A DNA stretch of 64,000 nt, from positions 25,639 through 89,638 of the forward strand of contig JALNXE010000002.1 in NCBI GenBank assembly GCA_023230525.1. The letters run 5' to 3'. The notes beneath the pieces are model-generated. The model was given only the letters and a program-made list of their open reading frames with translations. It was not told where the DNA came from and searched no databases. The translations under genes were made by a program, and so were the position numbers. The DNA is from Desulfobulbaceae bacterium (GTDB lineage: Bacteria > Desulfobacterota > Desulfobulbia > Desulfobulbales > SURF-16). Shown here one piece after another: positions 7,961 to 16,637 of this stretch. The first letter of the stretch is position 1, and the number at the start of each line of letters is the position of its first letter.

Positions 7961-7987
7961 CAGGGGCGCTGCGCGAACCGCCTCTGC
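7961..7987. repeat. Degenerate copy of GGGGCGGTTCG palindrome family
   Basis: CAGGGGCGCTGCGCGAACCG followed by CCTCTGC resembles the perfect palindromes at 13500-13519 and 16566-16587, with several mismatches. It lies just past the end of flgL on the minus strand. Confidence 0.45.
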
Positions 7988-8008
7988 ATCCACTTCTGCA
8001 TTTTTGCC

Positions 8009-9988
8009 TTACAGAAAATCCACCAGACTCAACTCCGTGACCTTGGCAGCGGCGGCCAGGGCTGCCTCATAGGCGGTGGTTTTTGCCGCAAGCTGCATGG
8101 CCGCCTCAACCAGGTCGGTGTCCTCCTTGTTTGACAGGTTTTCCTGGATGGCCAGGTCCAGATCATCATAGATCTGGCTCTGCACGGTGATACGGTTATA
8201 GGCCGCGCCGCAGGAGGAGACCTGGGAGGCGATCTCCTCCATGCATTGCTGGAGGCCGGCAAGCGACTGGTCCAGGGCCTGGCTCTGCATGGTTGCATCC
8301 GTCAGTCCGGCAAGCTGCAGGAAGTTGGAGCTGTCGTCAGCCAATGAAAAGCTGTAGCGCTCCGCCTCGCTGCTCTCCACCTGCAGCAGGCCGTCCGCAT
8401 TCCAGCAGGAGGTCAGGCCGGGCACCCCGTCGATCTTGGCCGCCACGCTCTCCAATGAATCATAGGCGGTGTCCACCGGGATCTCCACGGACAATTCATG
8501 GGGCGGATTGTAGGCATGATCAAAGACCGTGACCAAGAAACTGCCGTCGGTAAACACCGTGCCGTCCTCTATGTTCTCAAGCCCCGTGGCATTGTCGATT
8601 AGCAAGGCGGTGGTGTCGTCGGCGGGATTGCCGCCCGTTGCCGCGGTATAGCCGCTGCCCAGCAGGGCCTGCTGCAGCTTAGAGAGCACGTCGAATATGC
8701 CGGTATCCGCCACCGCGTTCTGCCCGTTAACCCCAACGGTCAGGGTGCTGCTTACGCCGATCTTGATCAGCAGATCATGTGCATCGCCGGTATAGCGGAC
8801 GTTGCCCTCCTGCTGGGCGATGGTGTTCACGGTCAAGAGACCGTCGCCGGCCGTATCATCCGCCTGGCCGGTAATGCCGGCCCCGCCGTCCATGCCCAGC
8901 GCGGCCAGGGCGCCGGTGGCCTGCTCCTCGGCGTTTATGGTGAAGGGGCTGGCGGAGGAAAGAAAGACGGAGCCGAAATAGACCTTGTCCTGGGCCGCCG
9001 CCGGGTCAGCGCCGTTGAGGTGGCTCACCGACTCGCCGCTGGCGGAGGTGGTGACCTGGATGTTGCGCCCGTCGCCGGCGCTTAACAGCAACTGGCCGTT
9101 GCTGTTTCTGCAGGCCGATACCCCGGTTGCCGCGCTCCGGCTGTTGATGGCCTCGATAAGGGCATTGTCTTGGTCATCTGCCAGAATGTCCGTGGCTGAG
9201 GAGAAGATATCCACCCCGTTGATGACCAGATCCCCGCTGGTGAGCGTGCCCGCCGTTACCGCCTGACCATTGGCGATCACGGCCGGGGTGACGGCGGCGC
9301 TCACCCCGGTCTCGGCGGAGACGGCATTGACGGCCGCGGCCTTGGCCGTGGCCGAGGCGTCGGCAAAGATGGTGGATACGGCATCGGCCTGAGGCCCAGG
9401 GACCGCAATGCCATTGATCAGCAGTTCGCCGCCGCCCAACTGGTAGCCATAGTCCGGGATGCCGTCGTTGTCCGCATCTTCGAGGCTGGTCAGCGGCAGG
9501 CTGAGGGTTGCGCAGGCCGAGCCGTTTGCCTGGTAATGATCCGCCACTCCCTCCATGAAGGGGGTTGGTTCGCTGTCCGTATAGCCGGTGGTGCGATAGC
9601 CGCCGAAGATATACTTGCCGTTGATCCGGGTATTGGCCAGGTCGATGGCCTGCTCAAACAGGCTGTTGATCTCCCCGGCGACGATGTCGCGGTCCGTTTG
9701 ACTCAAGGAGGCGTTGTTGGCCTGCATCAGCAGATCCTTCATCTGGGTGAGGGATGTTTCCGCCGCCGTGACCATGGTTTTGCCGTAGTCGAGATTCTCC
9801 TGGTACTGGCTGATGCCGGCGATATCGGAGCGCAGCCCCAGCGCCGTCACCAGGTTGACCGGGTTGTCCGCGATGCTGGCCATCTGTTTGCCCGAGGAGA
9901 TCTGGCGATTGACCGTCTGGGTATCGCTGTTGAGCGAGTTCAGGTCATGCTGCATGTTGCGGTAAATCATGCGGGTGGTGATGCGCAT
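8009..9988 (-). CDS. flgL: Flagellar hook-associated protein 3 (HAP3, FlgL)
   Basis: 659 residues, start ATG 9988 after GAGGAGGAACAT. The N-terminus (MRITTRMIYRNMQHDLNSLN, then ISSGKQMASIADNPVN) and the C-terminus (ENLSNKEDTDLVEAAMQLAAKTTAYEAALAAAAKV) are the flagellin-like coiled D0/D1 regions that sit in the axial filament joint between hook and filament. It is about twice the length of E. coli FlgL (317 residues): the middle holds large surface domains, including a flagellin-IN-like stretch (LTSGDLVINGVDIFSS). It is the last gene of a flgD-flgK-flgL run, 10 bp after flgK. Confidence 0.93.
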   Translation of the reverse strand: MRITTRMIYRNMQHDLNSLNSDTQTVNRQISSGKQMASIADNPVNLVTALGLRSDIAGISQYQENLDYGKTMVTAAETSLTQMKDLLMQANNASLSQTDRDIVAGEINSLFEQAIDLANTRINGKYIFGGYRTTGYTDSEPTPFMEGVADHYQANGSACATLSLPLTSLEDADNDGIPDYGYQLGGGELLINGIAVPGPQADAVSTIFADASATAKAAAVNAVSAETGVSAAVTPAVIANGQAVTAGTLTSGDLVINGVDIFSSATDILADDQDNALIEAINSRSAATGVSACRNSNGQLLLSAGDGRNIQVTTSASGESVSHLNGADPAAAQDKVYFGSVFLSSASPFTINAEEQATGALAALGMDGGAGITGQADDTAGDGLLTVNTIAQQEGNVRYTGDAHDLLIKIGVSSTLTVGVNGQNAVADTGIFDVLSKLQQALLGSGYTAATGGNPADDTTALLIDNATGLENIEDGTVFTDGSFLVTVFDHAYNPPHELSVEIPVDTAYDSLESVAAKIDGVPGLTSCWNADGLLQVESSEAERYSFSLADDSSNFLQLAGLTDATMQSQALDQSLAGLQQCMEEIASQVSSCGAAYNRITVQSQIYDDLDLAIQENLSNKEDTDLVEAAMQLAAKTTAYEAALAAAAKVTELSLVDFL

Positions 9989-9998
9989 ATGTTCCTCC

Positions 9999-12482
9999 TC
10001 AGATGGTGTCCAGCAGGGTCTGCATCATTTCATCGGCCATGGTGATCAGCTTGGCGGCGGCGCTGTAGGCCTGCTGGTACTTGATGAGATTGGCCATCTC
10101 CTCATCCAGGGAGATGCCGGAGGCGGAATCGCGCAGGTCCATGAGCTGGTTGCCGAGCAGGGTCTGGTATTCCAGATTGTCGGTTGCGGCCTGGCTGTCC
10201 AGGCCGATATCACCCACCAGGGAACTGTAAAAATCATTCAGGCTGGTCTGGCTGCCGCCGGTAAAGGCCACATCTTCCCGGTCGCAGATATTGCCGAGCA
10301 GGAGGGCGTTGTTGTTATTGCCGGTGTAGATCTCCCCATCCTCGCCCACCAGGCCTGCGGCAAGATAGTCCGGGTTGTCGGTCACCGTCTGGTTGATGGC
10401 CATATCCGCTGCGCTGCTGCCGGTGAAAAAGGTGTTCAGTTCCGCGCCGGCGAGAAAGTTTGTGTTGTCACCCCCGAAGGCGAACTGATGATCGCTGTCC
10501 GGGGTAAGCACCAGCCGGTTGTCCCGGACCGAGGCGGTGAGCCAGGCCGGGCTGGCGCCGGTGGTGTTGGCAAGCGAGGTGTTGATGGCCTCCGCCACAT
10601 CCTGCAGGGTGTAGGCCCTGGTCAGATCAACGCTCACCGCATCCGGCCAGGCGAGGCTGCCGTCTCCGTTGTAGAGCCACAGGTCAAAGCCGCCCCCGTC
10701 GGTCTGCAGCTCATCCGCATAGGCCAGCCCCTGCAGCACGCCGCTCACCGCATTGTCACTGGCCCGGAAGGTCAGTTGGCCGTCCCCTGCCACGTCATCG
10801 CTGCTGACATTGCCGCCGCCGAGCCCGAGTTGGTCCAGGTAGGTATCATTGCTGCCGGCCTCGATGGCAATATCTTCGGTGGCAAAGAGCGACACCGTGC
10901 CGCTGTTGTGCGTCGCATCCGCGCTGAAGCTGCCGCCGGTCAGACCAAGTTTGCCCTCCGCTGCCTCAGCGGCATCAATGCCGCTGATGACGATGGCCGA
11001 CTCGTCGCCGGCATTGGTGTTGCGCAGGATAAGGCTGTCCGCGGCCCCGCCGTTGGTCCCGTCGCCCACCATAGCCTCCATGGTCATCTCCGGGCTGTTG
11101 GCCGGGTCACTGTTATAGGCGGTGATGGCGCTGTTGATGGCGTCAACCAGGTTTGCCGCCGTCTCCCCGGCCGTCTCCGGGGCGGCTGCGGTGTAGGACA
11201 CCTCGATGCCGCCCACCGTGAAGTTCACCGTTTCGCCGGCAGCAAGACCTGCGGTGATGGCCGTCCCGCTGACCTGGCTGGTGAGTTTGGCCGTGACCCC
11301 GCATGCTGCGGCGTTGATCGCCGCCGCCGTATTGGCGGATTTTGCGGCGGCCAGCCCAGAACTTGCCGCCCCGCCGGCAATCCTGCCGATATTTACGCCG
11401 TTGATCTGCAGGGTGCCTGCCGGGATGGCCGTGCCGGCCTGACCGGCGTCAAGTGCGGCTGTGAGCAGGGCCGTATCCGGGATCTGCACGCTCTGCAGCT
11501 CCTGGCTGAAGGGCGCCAGTCCCACCCCCTGGCTGTACTGCTGATTGATCTCCCGGATCAGGGCATTGGCAAAGGCGTCGAGCTGACCCGCGTAGTTGTC
11601 CGAATTACCTTCCTCGATCTGGCCGAGAACCTCGGTCCAGCCGCCGATTTTCCCGCCGAGATCGCTGCCGCCCTTGATGGCGGTTGCGCTTGATTCGCCG
11701 CCGGCATTTTCGCTGATCCAGGAAAGCCCGTCCTCATTCCAGGCAATGTCCCACTGTTGGCCGGCATCCACCAGGCTGTGGCCGTCGGCCAGCATCACCG
11801 TGCAGGCCCCGTTGCCTGACTCGAAGGAGGTGACGTCAAGGTAGCCGGCCAGTTCGTTGACCAGGGCATCCCGTTTGTCCCGCAGGTCATTCTGCTGGGC
11901 CGTGGCGGTTTCGGTGGAGCTGATCTGCCCATTGAGATCGGCGATCTGCCGGGTGATGGCATTCACATCGCTCACCGCCGCATCCATGCTGACATTGAGG
12001 TCCGAGCGCAGTTCGCCGATGGCGGCGGTGATGTTCTGCACTTTATCGATGAGCAGCTGGCCCTGTTCCAGCACCTGCTGGCGGGAGGAGTCCAGTTCCG
12101 GGTTGTCGGACAGCGCCTGCCAGCTGTCCCAGAAAGAGTTCAGCAGGTCACTCACCCCCAGGTCCCCGGTCTCGTCGAAAATCGCCTCCAGGATGGGGTA
12201 GGCCTCGCTTTGGGCCTCGAGATAGCCCAGCGTTGAATTCTGCTCGACAATCTGCCGGCTGATGAACTGATCATACTGGCGCATGATGCTGACCTGCTGG
12301 ACCCCGTTGCCGAGATAGCCGATGCCGATGGCAGAGGAAGCGGCGGTGGTCAGGGTCAGGCTCTGTCTGCTGTAGCCCTCGGTATCGGCATTGGCGATAT
12401 TATGACTGGCCACGCTGATGGCGGTCTGCTGGGCGAGCAGCGCCTCTTTGCCGATATTGAGAATGGTGGAGATTCCGGACAT
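9999..12482 (-). CDS. flgK: Flagellar hook-associated protein 1 (HAP1, FlgK)
   Basis: 827 residues, well above the about 550 of E. coli FlgK. The N-terminus (ILNIGKEALLAQQTAISVAS, then HNIANADTEGYSRQ) is the conserved rod/hook/HAP motif, and the C-terminus (DEEMANLIKYQQAYSAAAKL, then ITMADEMMQTLLDTI) is the matching D0 helix. The body contains inserted outer domains, including a flagellin-IN-like AGTLQINGVNIGRI segment. FlgK forms the first layer of the hook-filament junction and is exported by the flagellar type III system. It lies between flgD (54 bp upstream) and flgL (10 bp downstream). Confidence 0.95.
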   Translation of the reverse strand: MSGISTILNIGKEALLAQQTAISVASHNIANADTEGYSRQSLTLTTAASSAIGIGYLGNGVQQVSIMRQYDQFISRQIVEQNSTLGYLEAQSEAYPILEAIFDETGDLGVSDLLNSFWDSWQALSDNPELDSSRQQVLEQGQLLIDKVQNITAAIGELRSDLNVSMDAAVSDVNAITRQIADLNGQISSTETATAQQNDLRDKRDALVNELAGYLDVTSFESGNGACTVMLADGHSLVDAGQQWDIAWNEDGLSWISENAGGESSATAIKGGSDLGGKIGGWTEVLGQIEEGNSDNYAGQLDAFANALIREINQQYSQGVGLAPFSQELQSVQIPDTALLTAALDAGQAGTAIPAGTLQINGVNIGRIAGGAASSGLAAAKSANTAAAINAAACGVTAKLTSQVSGTAITAGLAAGETVNFTVGGIEVSYTAAAPETAGETAANLVDAINSAITAYNSDPANSPEMTMEAMVGDGTNGGAADSLILRNTNAGDESAIVISGIDAAEAAEGKLGLTGGSFSADATHNSGTVSLFATEDIAIEAGSNDTYLDQLGLGGGNVSSDDVAGDGQLTFRASDNAVSGVLQGLAYADELQTDGGGFDLWLYNGDGSLAWPDAVSVDLTRAYTLQDVAEAINTSLANTTGASPAWLTASVRDNRLVLTPDSDHQFAFGGDNTNFLAGAELNTFFTGSSAADMAINQTVTDNPDYLAAGLVGEDGEIYTGNNNNALLLGNICDREDVAFTGGSQTSLNDFYSSLVGDIGLDSQAATDNLEYQTLLGNQLMDLRDSASGISLDEEMANLIKYQQAYSAAAKLITMADEMMQTLLDTI

Positions 12483-12536
12483 GTCAGTTCATCCCGCGCG
12501 GAATTTTAAAAGAGAAATCTGTTCACAACCGCCGTA

Positions 12537-13214
12537 TTACGTGGTGCCGTTGTGCACCCCGATCACCGCTCCCACCTCAACCGGGATGGCGTTGTCCAGG
12601 GTCAGCACCGCCGTGCCTGACTGGTAATCGAGCCCGGTCACCGTGCCGGTGGTCTGGTATTCCACCTCTGCCTCGGTGCCGTCCGCGGTCGTGCCGTTCA
12701 CCGCAAAAAGATAGAGACCGTCCTCAACGGTATTCCCTCCGCTGTTGGTGCCGTCCCATTCCAGCGTGTAGGTGCCGGCCTCAAGGCTACCCAGATCCAG
12801 GGACTTTATGACATTGCCGGAGGAGTCGGAGATGTCCACCTGGCAGGTGGCGACGGCGGACGCCAGGGTGAATTCCCCGGTGCCCGGTTGCCCGTCACTC
12901 ACCGCCACCACATTGGATGATGCCGTCACCTCGCTGCCCAGCAGGGAAATGAGCTGCACATTGTTCTGCGAAACCTGGTACTCCAGGAGTTTTTCGATAT
13001 TACCCGCCATCTCCTGGGTGGCCTGCATGTTGCTGAACTGGGCCATCTGCGAGGCCATTTCATAGGTGTCCAGCGGTTCCAGGGGGTCCTGGTTCTGCAG
13101 CTGGGTGATCAGCAGGTTCATGAAATCCTCGCTGTCCAGGGTGCTGTCTCCCACGGTCGTGTAAAGACTCGGCTCCTGATAGAGTAACGAACTGTCCAGG
13201 GCTGAAACGGTCAT
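12537..13214 (-). CDS. flgD: Flagellar hook capping/scaffold protein FlgD
   Basis: 225 residues from ATG 13214, behind a strong AAAGGAGGAAAGTC site; an open extension to 13325 is non-conserved. The N-terminal region has the FlgD signature (DFMNLLITQLQNQDPLEP, then QFSNMQATQEM). The middle is the FlgD Ig-like domain (SSGNVIKSLDLGSLEAGTYT, then EWDGTNSGG), and a Tudor-like tail follows (VTGLDYQSGTAVLTLDN). FlgD caps the growing hook so that FlgE can polymerise. Usually flgD is directly upstream of flgE on the same strand; here the two are divergent, separated by a repeat-rich 520-bp region. Confidence 0.94.
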   Translation of the reverse strand: MTVSALDSSLLYQEPSLYTTVGDSTLDSEDFMNLLITQLQNQDPLEPLDTYEMASQMAQFSNMQATQEMAGNIEKLLEYQVSQNNVQLISLLGSEVTASSNVVAVSDGQPGTGEFTLASAVATCQVDISDSSGNVIKSLDLGSLEAGTYTLEWDGTNSGGNTVEDGLYLFAVNGTTADGTEAEVEYQTTGTVTGLDYQSGTAVLTLDNAIPVEVGAVIGVHNGTT

Positions 13215-13274
13215 GACTTTCCTCCTTTGTTTAAGCAGCTTTTTCACCACCACACCTGCGGGACTGCGGAGCCT

Positions 13275-13668
13275 CTGCACCTTGTTCATGGACGCCGGGC
13301 ATGAAACTGAAGCGAATCCGTTCACTGTGCAGGCTTGACCATCCCTGGCCAGCTCCCTTTGCCTGCTTCAGTCGCCGGGGGGGAAGAGCCGGTTACATTT
13401 TTTTTACGGTTGCCGCCATCCGGCAACGTGTCGCATGCCGTAGGAGCGGGCCTTGCCCGCGATACGGAGGTTGCGCATGCCAGGTCCGCGCGCCAGGCAG
13501 GGCGGTTCGCGAACCGCCCCCTACAGGCCCGGGTCTCTCCGCGTGAGATGGCAGTTTCCGGGGCTGTCAAAATAGTGATGCAAAAAAAACGTAACCGGGC
13601 AGGGGACCGGAGCGTCTATCCAATCATGCACCCCTGTTCTCCTGCACCTTGTTCATGGACGTCGGGCA
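13275..13668. repeat. Nested repeats in the flgD-flgE divergent intergenic region
   Basis: The 520 bp between flgD (start 13214) and flgE (start 13735) hold no gene. A 27-bp direct repeat with one mismatch (core CTGCACCTTGTTCATGGACG) occurs at 13275-13301 and 13642-13668. Inside lies an inverted repeat of 17 bp with one mismatch (CCGGTTACATTTTTTTT at 13389-13405 and its complement at 13582-13598). Inside that are two palindromes, GCGGGC/GCCCGC at 13446-13460 and a perfect 20-bp GGGCGGTTCG palindrome at 13500-13519. This layered structure looks like a small mobile or recombined element inserted between the two promoters. Confidence 0.7.
13500..13519. repeat. Palindromic repeat, GGGCGGTTCG family
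   Basis: A perfect 20-bp palindrome (GGGCGGTTCG and its complement) followed by CCCTAC. Relatives occur at 16566-16587, 56511-56538 and 57974-58000, and looser ones at 7961-7987, 13446-13460 and 26147-26161. This is a family of dispersed intergenic palindromes. Confidence 0.75.
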
Positions 13669-13734
13669 AACGCTAGAGCACGCATTGCCGGGATGAGTTT
13701 TGCGGCAATGCGGCGAAGGGAAGAGGAGAAAAAC

Positions 13735-16515
13735 ATGGGTATTTCGAGTTCTTTATATTCCAGCATCAGCGGCCTGAACACCCTGGGCAATGCCATGAGT
13801 GTGTTGAGCGACAACGTGGCCAACGTCAACACCGTGGCCTTCAAGTCGAGCCGGTCCACCTTTCAGGACGTGCTGTCCCAGGCCGTTTCCACGGCGGCGG
13901 GCAGTGCGCAGGTGGGCCGCGGGGTTACCCTGAGCACGGTGGACGGTCTGTTTGCCCAGGGGGCATTCGAGTCCACCTCCACGGCCACCGATCTTGCCAT
14001 CGGCGGCCAGGGGTTTTTCATGCTGCGTTCGGAAAACAGCGCCCAGGCGGACATGTATACCAGGGCCGGGGAATTCCGTTTCGACCAGGAGGGCAATCTG
14101 GTCAGTCCGGCCGGCTACTTTGTCCAGGGCTGGTCCATTGATTCGGCCACCGGCCAGGTGCAGGGCACCATCGGCGACATCACCATCGGCACCTCAACCC
14201 CGCCGGTGGAAACGGATCTGATGGAGGTGATCGTCAACCTGGATTCCACGGTGGATAACGAAACAGTCAGTGTTCCCCTCTATGAGGCTTGGAACGGCAC
14301 CAATGCCGCGGCGGTCAACCCCTCCGACCCCATCGACGCCAACAACTACGAGTATACCTCCTCCATGACCGTCTACGACTCCAAGGGGGCCAGCCACGAT
14401 GTCACCATCTACTTTGACCGGACCGCCAACAACAACGAGTGGGAATTCCTGGTGAGCTGCGATCCGGCCGAGGATCTCCGGCTGCTCGAAGGCGACGAGC
14501 TGACGACCTATGCCCCGAACACCACCTATAACTATGAGGAGAATGCCGGGGCCGGGGCCTTGCTGTACGGCATCATCAATTTCAACACCTCGGGCGACAT
14601 CACCAATATCGCCGCGTGGGATGTGCCGCCGGACGGCGAGGTTGATCCGGCCCTCGCTGAAAACCGCATCAATCTCGAACCGGGTGACAGCTATTACAGT
14701 TTTGACTGCAACTTCACCGGGGCCTCAACCAACCAGAGTGTTGAACTGAACTTCGGCGCCGCCTTCAGCGGCCTGGTGACCAGCCAGACCCAGGTCCTGG
14801 TCAGCAACAGCGGGGCCTTCAGTAATGTGGACCTGACCGATAGCGTTACCAGCGCGACCGTCTGGGACAGCGTCTATGACGGGGTCGGCAATGTGATGAG
14901 TGACGGGGATGTCTTTACCTTCAGCGGGTTCGCCAATGACGGCACCGCTGTTTCCGGCCAGTATGTGGTGGGCGCCGCGGACAAGGTGCAGGATCTGCTG
15001 GACGCCCTGAGCGCCACCTTCGGCGCCACGGCAGGCATTGATGCGGCAGGACGCCTGAAGCTCACCGATAACACCGGCGGGGACAGCAGCCTGGCCATCA
15101 GCGGCTTTGTCACCTCCTCGCTCACCGGGGCCGATCCTTTCGGCGGGGGCGGCCTGGTGGAGGATCAATGGGCGGTGTCGGCAGGCCCGGCCAGCGCCGA
15201 CGGCGGCGCCACGGTGATCAGCGACCCGGCCAGCCTGCTGACCACCATCGGCGGCGGCACCGGTACGGTAACAACGGGCGACGTCTTCACCTTCAGCGGC
15301 ACGGCCGTGGACAGCAGCGATGTGACCCTGGCGGGCAACAATATCTTCACCGTGGGGGCAACCAGCACCATCCAGGAGCTGCTTGATTTCATGTCCGCCC
15401 TGTATGAGGACGGTAATTCCGCCGGCCCAGCCACCGGCCTGCTCACCGCGGAGCTTGATGACGCAGGTTTCCTGCGGCTTTTTGACAACACCGCCTCCGG
15501 CAATCTGGATGTGGTCATGGGCTTTTCCGATGCGGACGCCAGCGGCTTTGCTGATCCCTTCGGCGGCTCCTTTGCCATGCAGGACGCCATATCCGGCCAG
15601 ATCAACATCACCACCTCCAAGACCGAGGTGATTTCTCCGGGCCGGGCCTTGAGCACGGCAACCGGCACCCCGCCGGCGATCAGCGCCGAAACCGCCTGGA
15701 CCAGTGTCTACAGCGATGAAACACCGGGCACCGCGGCGAGCGGCGTGATCAGTTTTTCCGGCACCCGGGGCGACGGCACGGCTGTTACCTTATCCTATGA
15801 TATTGATGCGGCCAAAGGTGCGGGGGAGACGGTGCAGGATCTGCTTGCTCAGCTGGAAGAGGCGTTTGGCGCCGATGCCGGCATTGACGAGGCGGGCCGC
15901 CTGGTGCTGCGGGACCGGCTTGCCGACACGGCCACGGAAACCAGCGGACTGGCCCTGACCGTCACCGGCTACGGCACCGGTCCGGAGATCTTCGGCCCGG
16001 CCGGGGACGCCTTTGAGACGGTGAACGGCGATCTGCTGGCCGACGGCAGCCGGGAAGGGGATGTGGTCAGTTCCCTGTTTGAGTCCGAGGCCCTGGCCTC
16101 CACCCAGTATGCCAACAGCTCCACCACGGTCTTCCAGGACCAGGACGGTTTTGCCTCGGGCTTCCTGCAGTCAGTCTCGGTGGATACCGCCGGGGTGATA
16201 ACCGGCCACTATTCCAACGGCCAGGTGCTGGGCAAGGCCCAGGTGGCCCTGGCCAATTTCAATAACCTCAACGGGCTCTACAAGGAGGGGGGCAATGTCT
16301 TCAAGGAAACCACGGAATCAGGCGCACCCATCACCGGGGTGCCGGGCAGCAACGGCCTGGGCTCCATCTCCTCCAATTCCCTGGAGCAGTCCAATGTGGA
16401 GCTCAGCGCCGAGTTTGTCAAGCTGATCACCACCCAGCGCGGCTTTCAGGCCAGCTCGAAGATCATCACCACGGCGGATGAGATGCTGCAGGATCTCATC
16501 AATATCAAGAGGTGA
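13735..16515 (+). CDS. flgE: Flagellar hook protein FlgE (enlarged)
   Basis: 926 residues from ATG 13735, behind GAAGAGGAGAAAAAC. The N-terminus (SSLYSSISGLNTLGNAMSVL, then DNVANVNTVAFK) and C-terminus (LEQSNVELSAEFVKLITTQR, then GFQASSKIITTADEMLQDL) are the conserved FlgE D0 helices. E. coli FlgE is 402 residues; the extra length comes from a middle region (about residues 370-790) made of three related modules. Each begins like GDVFTFSGFANDGTAV, continues VQDLLDALSATFGATAGI and ends with a GRLKLTDNT-like strand. Such modules would decorate the outside of the hook. It is divergent from flgD-flgK-flgL and has no same-strand flagellar neighbour. Confidence 0.93.
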   Translation: MGISSSLYSSISGLNTLGNAMSVLSDNVANVNTVAFKSSRSTFQDVLSQAVSTAAGSAQVGRGVTLSTVDGLFAQGAFESTSTATDLAIGGQGFFMLRSENSAQADMYTRAGEFRFDQEGNLVSPAGYFVQGWSIDSATGQVQGTIGDITIGTSTPPVETDLMEVIVNLDSTVDNETVSVPLYEAWNGTNAAAVNPSDPIDANNYEYTSSMTVYDSKGASHDVTIYFDRTANNNEWEFLVSCDPAEDLRLLEGDELTTYAPNTTYNYEENAGAGALLYGIINFNTSGDITNIAAWDVPPDGEVDPALAENRINLEPGDSYYSFDCNFTGASTNQSVELNFGAAFSGLVTSQTQVLVSNSGAFSNVDLTDSVTSATVWDSVYDGVGNVMSDGDVFTFSGFANDGTAVSGQYVVGAADKVQDLLDALSATFGATAGIDAAGRLKLTDNTGGDSSLAISGFVTSSLTGADPFGGGGLVEDQWAVSAGPASADGGATVISDPASLLTTIGGGTGTVTTGDVFTFSGTAVDSSDVTLAGNNIFTVGATSTIQELLDFMSALYEDGNSAGPATGLLTAELDDAGFLRLFDNTASGNLDVVMGFSDADASGFADPFGGSFAMQDAISGQINITTSKTEVISPGRALSTATGTPPAISAETAWTSVYSDETPGTAASGVISFSGTRGDGTAVTLSYDIDAAKGAGETVQDLLAQLEEAFGADAGIDEAGRLVLRDRLADTATETSGLALTVTGYGTGPEIFGPAGDAFETVNGDLLADGSREGDVVSSLFESEALASTQYANSSTTVFQDQDGFASGFLQSVSVDTAGVITGHYSNGQVLGKAQVALANFNNLNGLYKEGGNVFKETTESGAPITGVPGSNGLGSISSNSLEQSNVELSAEFVKLITTQRGFQASSKIITTADEMLQDLINIKR

Positions 16516-16565
16516 TGCATCGGACAGATCGAGAATTCAGCCGCGGAGTTCACGGCGATCCTGCG

Positions 16566-16587
16566 GGGGCGGTTCGCGAACCGCCCC
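16566..16587. repeat. Palindromic repeat, GGGGCGGTTCG family
   Basis: A perfect 22-bp palindrome (GGGGCGGTTCG and its complement) 50 bp past the flgE stop codon and facing the end of the convergent aminotransferase gene. It may act as a bidirectional terminator but lacks a T-run. Confidence 0.72.
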
Positions 16588-16637
16588 TGCTCCCAGTGCG
16601 TGTCTCTGTGGTTGATGGGACTGTCCCTGCGGCGAAC

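Noticed and set aside
9969..11693. A 574-codon plus-strand open frame opposite flgK
   Set aside because: It is a shadow of flgK; composition is biased and there is no recognisable domain or ribosome site.
13639..13734. Sigma-54 or sigma-28 promoter before flgE
   Set aside because: I found no convincing TGGCAC-N5-TTGC or TAAA-N15-GCCGATAA match near the start codon.
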